A stretch of DNA of 64,000 nt. Source: Trichobilharzia szidati. Its lineage: Eukaryota > Platyhelminthes > Trematoda > Strigeidida > Schistosomatidae. A model generated the notes under the pieces. That model saw only the letters and a list, made by a program, of their open reading frames with translations, ran no database searches and had not been told where the DNA came from. How positions within the stretch are numbered: position 1 is the stretch's first letter; every line of letters begins with the position of its first letter. Positions 11,831 through 24,904 of the stretch are shown here, piece after piece. The DNA is taken from NCBI GenBank assembly GCA_944472155.2, contig OX235279.1, forward strand, positions 120,272,110-120,336,109, given 5' to 3'. The translations under genes were made by a program, and so were the position numbers.

Positions 11831-14030
11831 CCAACTATAAATAACGCTCCCGATAGTTGTGTAACCATCTGTCCCGCCAAATCGGAATCTCAGCCTCACT
11901 ATCTGCTGACTCTTTATCTTAGCCCACCGAACCTGCTGGCCAGGCTGCTCCTGACAGCATCTTAACTAACGAACAGGGAATTGGACACTTACACAAGTTC
12001 AAGCGCTTATTTGTTCACAATGATAGGAATTATACAGGATATCACAAAATATCGAAAAACTGGTACTGTTCCGATAGATTAAATGGATGAATTATAAAAT
12101 AAGATTTGAGAAACTGTTGGGCCATCATCTAGGTCGTGGACAGCGCAATTAAAACTTCGTTTCGTTTTCTGATGTTGGCTGCACATAACCAATGGCCAAC
12201 CAGTCTTCAGCTAGGTACACTCATGCGTGATTGAGCACTCTTTAAAGGAGTAGAAATCGTCCTGAGAAAAAGCAAATTTCAGTAGAATAAGGAAAAGTAA
12301 ATTTAAAGAACATACAAAAGACGGAACTATAGTCCAAAACATATTGGTAATACACATAAAATTATGATGGCTTCTGAAAAATACAGTCTTTTTCCGTAAA
12401 GAGACACAAATATTTCACCTTCAAAACTCTCCGTCTAAAAAAGGTAAACATGTCTGCTTATACTTGTGATATTACTGGTTTCAAATTACAGCTCCTCCAA
12501 GACTACCGAATTCCAAAGAAATGATCGACAAATTGGATTTCAGAAATTCATTATAACGCTTATCGTTTTTTTATAAGCACGATGATTTCAAGTGTGAAAG
12601 TCGGTTGGCAGGGGCGACTTTCAAAGCCGCTGACGATGGCATGCTACCAATATCTGATGCCATTTATTGAATTACTTGCTTATGGATTTGTTTGTACAAA
12701 GCGATTTTGCCGCTCCTCTGCCTAACAGACTTCGGATCACTTTGTTTCTGGTTTCATTGTCACTTACTTCATTTAGGAATTATTGAAATTAAATCGCTAA
12801 TATTACTATGATTTCATCATGATTTCAAGAGGACTTTTCTGAGTTTTCCGCGTAGATACAAACCCTATGTATATCTTATAGAACGACTCCTGGTTTAGTA
12901 ATCCGACTGCTTCTGCGATGTTTATTTTAAGTGTGAACTATAATACTGGACAATTGCTTCCAAGCGTTATTGTGCATTGATGCAACTGTCACTTGACTGC
13001 CCGGAATTTTGTGCATATACTAGCTACCTGTTTTATGAAGCATTTGTCAGTTGGCTTTGCCCTGTTTTGCGAAAAGAGTTCGTCACTGTTTGTTATTTAC
13101 CGTGACTTGATTTACAACGTGTACAACTGTGGAGTTTAACACTTTCAATCTATCCAGTGATAAGCCATGCTTTCGGTTTCCTGAGTCTATCAGTCTGAGA
13201 TATGTGGACGAAACTGACTTTGCAGTCGGGGATGAGGTGCTGAAGGAGCATCATGCGAATACGTCCAATTACGTACAAGCGAAGTGAAATTTAAGTATTT
13301 ATTTATTGGTGTGACGTCAAATAATGCTGCTCTACATAGGCTGACATCAAGGAAATAGAGCAAGTGAGCTATAGTTTGCTGCTTGGATTGTTTGCTGTAG
13401 ACTCTGTGCACTAGCTCGACATACTGTATCCCCTATATACTGTAGGTTGTGACATTTGTTGTTATTGTAATTAAAGTAAGAACGGTCTCAAACGAATTCT
13501 ATCACACTGAGATTTTGTTAAAACTTGTAACTAGCCTGGAACCATGAATCAACTGAAGTGTGTTCGTATCTGCCTTTTATAATAAAGAAAGTCGTGCGCG
13601 TGCTAGAATGATGACGGATAAGTCAGCAGCAAGCTATAATATGCATGAATATTAGTTAAAGTACCCAAATAAATGCAAGTTATGCGAATATACTGTTCAC
13701 ATGTGGTCTCGACATCAGGTTTTCTGCTGCACGTATTTCGGTGGATTTATGTAATGTTTTAAATGTCATGGTCAATCAGTCATATTAAATGAAGCCAGTA
13801 AATATTGGCATTATCCTCTTAATAAATGCCAGTCAAACAGGAATTGCTTTCCACATATTTGAGTGTTTCATATGGGCTTTATGTTTATTCTTATTTTCAA
13901 AATTGAAGATTGGACGAATTCGTACGTGTTTCATTGAATGTTTGGTTGGTCTAAGTATAAAATCCATGTCCTTGAGAAAGGCTAACGCATTGTAAATGAT
14001 GTTCAGCGCTGTATTTGCTTCTTTCTGCCT
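11831..14030. other. Upstream region of the afadin-like gene; no gene seen
   Basis: No conserved coding stretch, tRNA-like head or convincing core promoter was found. The transcription start and any 5' non-coding exon of the gene beginning at 14031 should lie here or further left, but the sequence gives no decisive signal. Confidence 0.5.
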
Positions 14031-14129
14031 ATGGGGTTCCAGGCTGAACGCAGAGAAAGACTAATTGAACAGATTTTAGAGTGGAATTCTAGCAGACTGG
14101 ATTTATTCGAGCTCTCAATTCCAGATGAG
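14031..14129 (+). CDS. AFDN: Afadin-like exon 1: start and first part of RA1 region
   Basis: ATG at 14031 opens a frame reading MGFQAERRERLIEQ, then LEWNSSRLDLFELS, and ends at a GAG|GTAAAA donor, phase 0 (33 codons). This matches the afadin N-terminus (ERR-L...W-NRLDLFE-S) and gives nearly the same distance from Met to the ERR motif as in vertebrates, which is why I chose this start. The preceding frame is open back to a TAA at 13983 but has no other ATG. A caveat is that TTCCAG at 14037-14042, preceded by a pyrimidine tract, could be an acceptor, making the true first exon lie upstream. Confidence 0.82.
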
Positions 14130-17100
14130 GTAAAAAATGAAATATGGGAATCATTTTTAGAAATGTGAATTTAATGGGGTTATGCGATTTTTCCTTCAAG
14201 ACGACAATAAGAGATTCCACACAAAGTGCATTAGAGTGTCCAGCACATCTAAAACGTCCGAAGTAGCTGAGATCTTGAAAGAAAAATTTTGCCTTCAAGA
14301 ACCATCTTTGATAACTAAGCGTTTTGGAATCTATGAGCACCATGCAAATGGAGGTTCGTTTTATTTTTGCATTGTAAATTTGTGGTATTTTAGCAGGCCT
14401 GTCAAGATATATCTTGAAAAGAGTACCTTTTTCATATCCATTAGGAAGTGTTTTGCAAGGTGTTTCATCGATGTAATAAAGCGACTAACTACTTTATTCT
14501 GCATACGTTTATTATCATTTCATATGGCCCTGAAAATGAATAATTTAATTACTTAAGCCAGTAATAGCCTAGCTCTTCAGAAATGATTACTTATTCACAA
14601 TGTCTTTCAAAGTAGGGAGTGACGTCCATAATGTTCCTAAGTTCTGAAGGTCTTAGTAAAGCTGCCTAAGCAATGCAGTGCTTCGAGTTTTATATATGGA
14701 TTTCTTCTGAAGAAATGTGTTAAAATTAGTGGAGTAAATTGAGAATTAATTGAAACTGGTGAGCAGTGATGTTGATGAATGAACTAATGAGATACTTAGA
14801 ATTATTCAACGTCGTTTGATATAGTTAATGCATGAGTTCTCTAAATTAGTATCTAGCTTAGAATTTGAGTTACGGTTAGTGTTTAGATTAAGTGTGACAC
14901 TGAAATTGAAATAAATAAAAGCAAATAATCGCCTTTGCAGTGTCATTTATTGAACTTTCCAGTAGCCAGCTATGGTATTTGGAGGTGATAAAGCTCACGG
15001 CTCTGTTGTATAAATGTTCCCGCTCGTTTTCACTTCCCATTTTCATATATATGCATATATAATATCTGTTCTACTCGGGTTTTAATATTTAGTGTAGTAT
15101 CAGTCGAAAAATTTCATTAACTTCATATTTTCTTTCTTTGCGCTGGGAACTTGCGCAAATCAGATGTAGCAATGAAGACTCAAACTACCATATTTTTCAA
15201 AATATCAGACAGAAGTTAGGAAGGCGGACCGAAAAGTGAAGGCTCTGTAATTGGCCTTAGACAACTTTCGTGACCAAAGGTATGGAGGTTACTAACTAAT
15301 CTGACCAGTAAATTATCGTAGAACTTCGCACAAAATACATCAATTCAAGTTATGTATTAACCAAGCCTACCCAATATCCAGGTTGTGCGTTTCCAGTAAT
15401 ATGAATCATTCTTATTTGAATGAGTCATTTCCCGATAGTATATATATATATATAGTTTTACTTCAGCAACGCTGAATGTAGGTGCAGATATTCGTGATTT
15501 CGAACAGGATGTGGGCGTACATGCGTGTAAACAAATACCACCTTAACTCTGAACTTTTGTGTACAACCATACTCATATGCTACTTGTTATAGACATAGAA
15601 AGCTACTGTAATCAAATATTTAAAAAACTCGTTTGGTTGTTAACACTTCCATACGATTGGGTGCATATATTTATCAACCATCCCGCATTCCCATGTTATG
15701 TGCACATGGAGGGAAAGAAGTGTTTTATCATTTGTGCAGGTTTGATTAATGAGATTCCCAAGAGTAAAATGACGTGAGGCTTATACATTTACTATGATAT
15801 AACGTAAGTGATTTAAGTAGACTACACTTTCGCAGGTGACAATAAATATGTTATCTCTTAGGTCATTAATTTTTCGATATGATTGCATTTTTTTCTCTGA
15901 ACATAAGCTTACACTATTTTATTTCGTATATCTAGTTGATTTAAGCGTCACATCTGTGAGTAAAGTAGAATTGTGAATTAGACCTAAAGGCAACATAAAT
16001 GTTGAGTTCCACTAATGGTGTTTAGTCAGCAAACTAAGCTGATTATTTAAGTATTTCTCGACCCCCCCCCATCATGTTTTGTCCATATGGAATTTGCTTA
16101 CTAGCTTAACTTTGTTTAGGTAATATCGTAAACTTTTACACGTACCCATGTGAGATTACCGCTGAATGTAAAATATGTAAAAACTGGTTAAAAATAAATG
16201 CCTGTGTACGTTCATATTTACCTGCAAATGTGTTCAGTATCTGTATGTATTACCATAGTGCATTTCACTTTTCTGGCTTTTATAATGCCCCTAATACGTT
16301 ATTAGCAACATTACCGGAAAGTAACACTGAATTTAGTGAACGGCTGTGTATCTTCCTATGACGATTATCTAAACAATGAGTGTTTGCAAATATATGTAAA
16401 ATAACTTTACATCTGATTGCCTTCAAATGTATGTCAAGTTGTAATAACTGCTACCGTAATGAGAAAAAGTGGTAAAGTTAGGTCTTTTAGTTTAGCGGTA
16501 CTGAAATAATTTAGTGACAAAGTTCCCGACTTTGCGAGTTAGAATCTCAGATTCAGATTCAGATGATAAGGATAGAAGGCTCTTGTGGCCTGTGTTAATC
16601 CTTGCAAAATATATCTCTGCAGAGATCTAACTTCTCTTTGAAAGCGTTCACCAATGGAGCTGATACTACTGAATCAGGTAAGGAGTTTCAGTCGTTGACC
16701 ACTCTGTGAGAGAATCTAAATTCTGCACGTATTTTAATCGTCCTCAGTTGGAGCACCTTCTTGTGGTGACCCCGTATATGTATTTTTAGAAGGGGAGAAA
16801 AGTTTAGAAAGGTTAGTTCCTAAATCACCCTTAAGTATACGGTATGCTAAAATTGAGTCGCCTCTCTTCCTTCGGTATAATAACGGGAAGAGATTTAAAT
16901 GCTCCATCCTCTTATCATAAGGAAGGTGTGAGATACCACTAACTAATTTCGTTCCTACTCTCTGTACTCTTTCCAGGATATGTGCCTCCTTTTTGAAGCA
17001 TGGACCCGCCGCTTGTATGCAGTATTCTAGATGAGGCTTGACATATGTTGCGTAGAGTATTTGGAACATGCCCTCGTCTAATCGTTTGAAAGCCCTTCGA

Positions 17101-20100
17101 AAAGCCTTAGCTGCGGCTGCATTGCTATTTGGAGTTGTTTTCAAATCATTGCTGACAATGATTCCTAGGTCCTTCTGTTCGTTAACATCAAGTAGTTCTG
17201 TCCCCTAGGGAGTACGACGTATAAGACTTCTGACCTAAGTGCATTACCGCACTTTTCCTAGAATTCATTTCCAGACTCCACAGGTTCGACCACTCAGCTA
17301 ATTTATCTAGATCAGTTTGTAAGGCCCACCTATCCTTGTTATTATTCACAGTTTTCCATATCTTAATGTCGTCTGCAAATAACATAGATTCCCTCAATTT
17401 TGCAGAAATATCATACTGACAAGTAGCAAAAAATACGTGACTTAGATTTATGGCTTTATTTCCATATATATGTAACATCAATTAATAAGTGTAGGTGACT
17501 AATTGTATTCCAATAAGTGGTCCACATTTCTGTACACTGCCTGAAACAGTAATCAGACTGCAAATATTGACACCGTTTTGACACTGTAGTGATGCTTACA
17601 TCTCTTTCCAAACTATGGTGTATTTGAGAACATGAAGTGATAATTCTGCAAATCACTGTAAAGGAATATTGTTCTATAAATGTTTGTTCGGTAATTTAAC
17701 CCATCGTATTTTTCCTTTTCGTTGTCTTTTTTACACCACTTATTTCACTTAAATAATAGTTTCTTTGTGCGTCGGTGGTACAGCGGTAGAATGCTCGTCG
17801 ACCACGCGTGTGGTTCCAGGTTCGATCCCCGGCCGACGCACTCCTTTACCTCGCTAAGCCAGTAATAAAAAAGCTGGTAAAAAGGAAAGGTTGGGCATGA
17901 GGCTAGCAAACCCCATTCTGTAAAAATAAACGCTGCTACAGAAACTTCAAGTCTCTAGCTTGAAACCCTTTGTTCCATTGGGAACGTGAAGGAATGAAAA
18001 AAAATAGTTTCTGTGAAGGGGTATTCACATTCCTATGTACTCAGTTAGGATAAAGTTTACATTTTAAAATGATGCATTATATGAAATTTAACTTGAACAA
18101 GAGATTATTACCATACATTTAATGCTGAATATAGCATCTGCATGCATTCTTCAGAACTACTAGGTTAATGCATTGTGAGTGAATTGGAAAAAGATAGCTG
18201 TTTCATCCTAGTTTGGGAATCATCGGCAGTATGCACCCACTTGGGCTCGAACCTAGGACCTCCTGGTTACAAGGGAAGGTCGTATACCATTCGGCCACTG
18301 GGACCCGATTCAATGGCTCATGAATTCTAACTTCTACCGATTCATGATTTAGCGTGACCACCAAACAATATCGTCAGTGGGACATCCATCCTCACACTTG
18401 ACTGGATGGACCTCACTGGTCACGAATCCCATTGGGTGCATACTGCCGATGTTTCCCAAAATAGGATGAAACAGCTGTCCAGTACTCCCTGGTTTTCAAT
18501 GGTTCTCTAACTGATATCAATCCGTGATCAACTCGGAAAAACAAAACTAACCCTTACAAACCGAAACTACGGAAAAAGATACACATGAATCGCTTATAAA
18601 ATGCTTATTTTTCTAAGAACATTTACGGAGGGGATCTTTGTTGCGCAACCCATTTCGTTCAGGTGAAGTCTAACTTGCACAGTCATGTTAATCAATTAAA
18701 ATATCAATTTTATTAGAAAACTGAGTCAGTGTGACCTCTTTGTCAATACTCATTTTCACTATTTAATTTCTACTGTTCTAACTATCTGTTAAATTTCTGA
18801 CATTTATTTAAAAACGATATTTACTAGTTAGACGACTGACAAATGATGAATATCCCTTATTGGTTCAACTCAGTTGGAGTAAATTGGATAGAGAAGGGAA
18901 GTTCGTTCTGAAATTGGAGCCTAATAGTGGATGCGTTCAGGTATGCTGTTTCTTTTATTGTTAAGCTCATTGTGACAAGCTCTGGTATTCTCGCACATGA
19001 TTGTGTCTTTTTTTTGTATGCATTGTTCTTCGGATTCATGGTTTACGCTGCAAAAAAGATAAAATTACAACATTTTTGCCACCAGTATTTATGAAATCGA
19101 GTAAGAAATTAATTGTGAACCCCAATAGTAATAATTACTAAATTTAAAAAGTAAAGCTGCTGACAAGACTAGGGAGAATCAGGATTTTTCGATTTAAGAC
19201 TTAGTTACTTTAAGCTTATGGAAAATTAAGACAGTTAGATAAGTTTGACCACTATACTGGAGTTCATTAATTTGTAATCTAGTTAGATATCACCTCTCAT
19301 TAGTAGACCTTTTGTGACTGCCGAAACCTGTCACTTTGGACATACAAATAACTTCGACATCCTATACAGCCAGACATTGAAGAAAGCTGTGAAATTACAT
19401 CATACGAGCATGCCAAGAGCAAAGGGAAATGAAATGAAAATCATACTTTCTGGAGTTGTCACGCCAAACTGAAAAATGCATAAGAATATAAAAATATGTT
19501 TCATAGTTCAAAAATGAGGTGTAAATGTATCTGTCCTACTGCTACCTATTTCGTATCCTCCCCACGATTGTCCACTCATATTTCGAATTTCGTATACACA
19601 GCTTAACCGGCTCGCAAAGATTTTAGGTAGAGAAGGCCTGATATTTTGTTCATAAGTCAAGACATGGTGTTTAATAATGGTCATTTTTGGTGGATTGCGT
19701 CTAGTATAACCAACAGATCGCATCGATATAATTATAAAAGTAACTATTGCTGAGAAGTAACTGGTTTTGAATGCTTATAATGTTTCACAAATATTGATGC
19801 TGCTAGTACCCCTACCTGAGGTATACCATTTATTTAGTACATACATCATATATTTGTCTAATTCATTATGACTTAACACTCAGTTTTATCAAACAAATCT
19901 ACATAATATTACTTTAATTTTATTTAATCCAATAAAGGCAAGCATTTCTGAAAATCAAAATGTATCAAGGCCATTGGCTGACACAAATTGCACTGGATCT
20001 GCAGTAAATGGTAAAACGCGTCTATTTAGGCGTGGTTGGTCTTTTCGCCGTGAAAAACTGAATTCATCTGTGGCTGTGAAGACGAACAGTAGACGTGGCC

Positions 20101-23100
20101 CAATAGGCTGTGCAGCAAGTGTAGGACTATCAAAAACTTCTCGATCTAATTTCCTTCCTGAAAACTGTATACCCGGGATAACTAAACATCATGGTAATTG
20201 TGATAACAGTAGTAATAACCGAACTTTATCCAATCCAGATGCCCCACCAGACTCATCTTTCACACGCACAATATCAGATCCCGAGGCAGCAATGCAGAGA
20301 AAGCGTCAGCGTACTTTGGAAGCCAAACTAATTCAAATATTGCGTCATAATAGCCCTGAAACAGGTGTGTTACTCCCCCCAGAAATGCTGGTGAATTTTT
20401 TTTATAAACTTATTTTGTATGTTGTGTAAGAAGTAATCTAGTTTTCGTTTATTTGGTTGTCTTACAGAGATTTAATTTAATCAAATTACCCAATTAAAAC
20501 CTTTCGTCATTTAATAAGCATCATATTTCTCGCAGACAACTGTAGTGTCAATTTTGTAATAGATATGAACAGTGTACTATTATCGAAGCTCCTCTGTTGA
20601 CTTTACCTTTCTTTTATGTTCGCTAAACATTCACAGGAATACCATCTAAAAGCAATGACAATCTAAAAACTTTTCGGTAGGTTTTCTGGCCCTAACAAGT
20701 CATTAAGAAGACTCATATGATAATATTGGAAGGCGCATTTCAGTCGAGTAAATGAGAGACAATTATCTAATAATACTTAAAAGGTGTCAGGAAAACTAAT
20801 CCTACAACAATTGTTGCCACGTGGAGATAATACTAAATTCAGGTTCGTTCTTGGTATTACTTCAACACACAAAATATACGAATACTATACTCACAAGGAG
20901 GAAAACATAAAAGACTTACTGAGAAGGCAAAGATTTCTTGTTCAATGAAAATGGCAGTATAACTAGGAATTACAGTTAATTATAAGTTGTATTAAAATGA
21001 CAAGCTGTTCACTAGTTTGAGATATTAAAACAGTTTCGATTGGTTAGCAATATAGGTCCAACGAAGTGATTTTTAATCTACATTAGCCTGAAATGTCACT
21101 TTCAGATCATTGAATAGAAGCATCTGTTCTAACCCCGACACTTGTCCTATTCGGCCGAACCTAGTGGAAAAGTGGCTCATTGTTGTAAGCTCTCGATTCT
21201 CAGTCAGTGAGTTCGGATTCCGAACCTTGCTCCATCTAATTTAGTTCCAACAGCTGGGTAGTGTCACCAGCCTTCATACACTAAGTATGGTTCATGGAGA
21301 AAAAGACACTACCATCGTTTATGTCGTTGGCTTCTAATCTTCTGCGTACAGCCTAAAGGAATTATTAAGTTTATGTACAGAGAAATTTTAGCCTACGTGC
21401 AAATGTTACATAATGTCAGTTGACAGGAGATTTAAAACTTAATAAACAATGCTCAAAAACTATATTTATGTAGCTTATACACAGGAAGTTCAAGTCCAAA
21501 CAAATAAATAAAAGCTGAGATACAACGGCAAAGGAGTTGTGTAATAAAGACAAGAGGTGGATAAGATGATGAGTAACTAATAAGTTGAGTAGTAATGCGA
21601 TGAGTTCAACTCAAATCACGGACAGATAAACGGTGGTACCGTCTTATTCTGTACACACCGTTGTTTTTGCTTTATTCAAATTCATAAAGGGGAATAAGCG
21701 TATGAAGTATAGCTCAGCCTGGACCCAGTTTAAAAAGCAATAGACATGCCTTCCAATCGTCATCCTACGAAATCCACTTTAAACTAGTCTCCATAACGTC
21801 GGAATTGAACTGATTGCATTCGCAGAACTACAATTTGAGTGTTTAAAGGTTTGTCTTTCTAATCTCATCCAGTTCATTGTATGATGCATTTTTTCTTACC
21901 TGCAATATCCTAATAGTAGAAACTTTTATCAATATAAATTCCATCATGAAGTGGAACCAGCTGCATAAACCGCTGGAAATAAACAAATTTTGGATAATTG
22001 TTCCATTCTGCTTTAGCTATACATCTATAATTTTACTTTTTTTATTTATTTTATTTTGATTACAGCTTAATGCCACACCGTATTTTCAGTACAAGTATAT
22101 AATTTTCAGCATGGATATAGGTAGCCCAAATTTTGCAGGCCGACCATAGATATCGGGTGTGTGTCGGCAGGGGATCGAACCCCGGACCATGTGCATGGTC
22201 GGCGACAGTCCTAACCACTGTGCCACCGACGCTGCTAAGGGTCAAATATAGGACCGCCATGCTACTAAGCCAGTACATTACTGCGCATTTTATGACTTCC
22301 ACCAACTCCTAGCATGACACTATATAGCTATCTAGTATAATTAACGAGTATCTGGCTCTATACTTGACACGAAGAACCTCACCAACTGTGAGTTTTTCTT
22401 ATAACTTCAGGGAATCCATGCCAAACCTAGTCACTGATATATAATTTACTGGTATTGTTAGTTTTGGAGTGATTTTCACTTAGCTGTTAAATATACCAAG
22501 TCACCTTTTCAGCTCTTTTTTGTAGTAAATTATAGTGAAAGCCACCACTACAGTGGCAACAAAGTACAGTTGATCGTTAAACTAAAGTCTTTCAGTCTTA
22601 TATATATATATATATATATATAAATTTTCATATCTAGTATAGTAGTATTCACACAAAAATAAACAGTAAACTTTGTTTATTCTAGTTGATTTATCGATCT
22701 AAAGTAGTGAATACATTCATTTCTCATGCTATCACTGGTATTGGTAGTACACGTTTAACACAAAGATGATACTTGATTCACACTTTTGATTGTTGATACG
22801 CTTATTAATAATAATAATAGTGTAGCCTCTATATATTCAGACAAATAGCTAATCTCAATAGTATCTTTTATTATTTTTTGTTGTTGTATATAATCTCTGT
22901 TTGGTTGTGCGCACGCTGGTGTAGATTTGTCTTATTACTATTGTTCTTATTATTTGACATGGTGGGTGTTTTAAATTTCGGTGGTTGACAGTGTTGTTGT
23001 CTCCTTTGTCTGTATTGTATGAGAATACGAATGAAATGAGTAACAATTGACAAGCACTAAGAGTATAGTTTCTTAAGCTGTTGATTGATAATTACATACT

Positions 23101-24858
23101 GTGCCCAGTTTTTTTTTTAAGTAACGTGCTAAATATACAAATATTTCGAAACAAGAGATGTAAGCTTATAAAATTAGGATGTCTGATCGAGGTTTTGAAC
23201 TTAAGTTGCTTTCTTTTTTCAAAATGAACATAAAAGTAAAATGGCAACATGAAATTTTCCTTGCAAAATAATGCGTATTATTCACTAAGCTAAAAGGCTT
23301 CGTTTGTGAAACTCGCATTATTTTTAACTGTTGCTCACTTAGTAAACGGGTTGGCTAAAAAAATTTTATTTTATCATCTCATAGTTGAAGACAGCATGAT
23401 ATGATCTTTTATTTCAATTTCTTCATGTATAACTATAATCCAGCTAGTCAGCGTTATATCCTTCTTTCCTCTTCAGTCCTGTTGTTTGCATGATCGAATT
23501 ATTTACTGGACACATAAAAATGATGTTTAATTTTCAGCGGATATATTTAAACAATTCTCAGGTCGCTGGGATTCATCGTCTATAACTTGAAGTTCTCCTT
23601 GAGAGGGAAGATATGATTTTACAGTTTTAGTTGTATTACTATTCGAACGCTTCATTTCTTCTTACCATTTCCAACTACGCAAATTTCGTATTTATTGTTA
23701 AATAGCCTAATATCTGTCAGACTAAGACTTCTTGAAAGAAGCATGGTTGTATAAGCTAGATCATCCGTAGATGTAAGTTTTAACATTACTCACTGTAACT
23801 CTGTGATAAAGAAACTGGAAGATTAGGCCCGTAAAATAAATAGTGTGGCTTGAAATCTGGCAGAAAAATTATGTATATGATTTAAAAGTGGCTAGACGAC
23901 TCAGTCGATATTGTATTCTCATCGGAGAATGGTAGTTATTCTTTGGCTACCTGTGGCTGCTTGTAATGTCTAAGTTATGTTAGGTAACTAGCTATACAAT
24001 TTTCATAAGACAGTTTTCAGGTAAAGTTAAAAGTTGCAATCAGTTGTTTACCCATACACATCTAAAACAAAGAACAAAAGGAGAATTTTCAAGTATTGGC
24101 TTTGTAGGGATTTTGTTTGATTGGTTGGAGGATTTCATCATGAGCTGACATCACTTAGAGAACCATTGGAAAACCTAGGACTACTGGACAGCCTTTTTGT
24201 CCTAGTTCGAGACTCACCATCAGTATGCACCCACCGGGGTTCGAACCCAGAACCTTTTGGTTACAAGGTGAGCTCGTAGACCATTAAGCCACTAGGACCC
24301 AATCAAGTGTCTCATGAACTCTGACTTCTGCCTATTCACAACATAGCACTACCACTTCGTAATATCTTCTTCGGTGAGTTATTGCCTCACCTTCAACCTG
24401 CTGTACCCTGTTCGAACTCCGGTGGGTTCGTACTGATGAAGAGTCCCAAGCTAGGGCGGAACAACTGTCCAGTACTCCTAGGTTTTCCAATGGTTCTCTA
24501 ACTGATGTCAGCTCATGATGAAATGCTCCAACCAAAAGGAGAATTGTTGAATTCATAAGTTAGATTAGATGTCGTTACCCAGTTTACTTCAGATACATTA
24601 TTTTTTGTATACTGGTGTACATTGAATGGTTGAATACATGCTTAGCAATAGATATACAGAGTACACACCGACACGCCGAATGAAACACACGCACACACAC
24701 ACACACACACAATATACGCATAATTTAAGTAGGTCATATGGATTGGAAATTAAAATAGAGCAGTGAGTGAATTACGTCATTTAAAAGAGAAACAGTTGAT
24801 TAGTAAACACTGCACAACCATAAGCGTTAGATGAACGGAATGAATTGATTAAACTAAT

Positions 24859-24904
<46 letters not shown>

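Noticed and set aside
13789..13995. 68-residue hydrophobic plus frame just before exon 1
   Set aside because: It has no homology, a different frame from exon 1 and no splice link to it.
17769..17840. Possible functional tRNA-Gly gene
   Set aside because: Box A, box B and the acceptor stem are good, but the anticodon arm is a 4-base-loop hairpin and the sequence continues into a SINE body with target duplication.
21185..21245. tRNA-like stretch with GAGTTCGGATTCC
   Set aside because: Only one box is recognisable and the closing stem does not pair.
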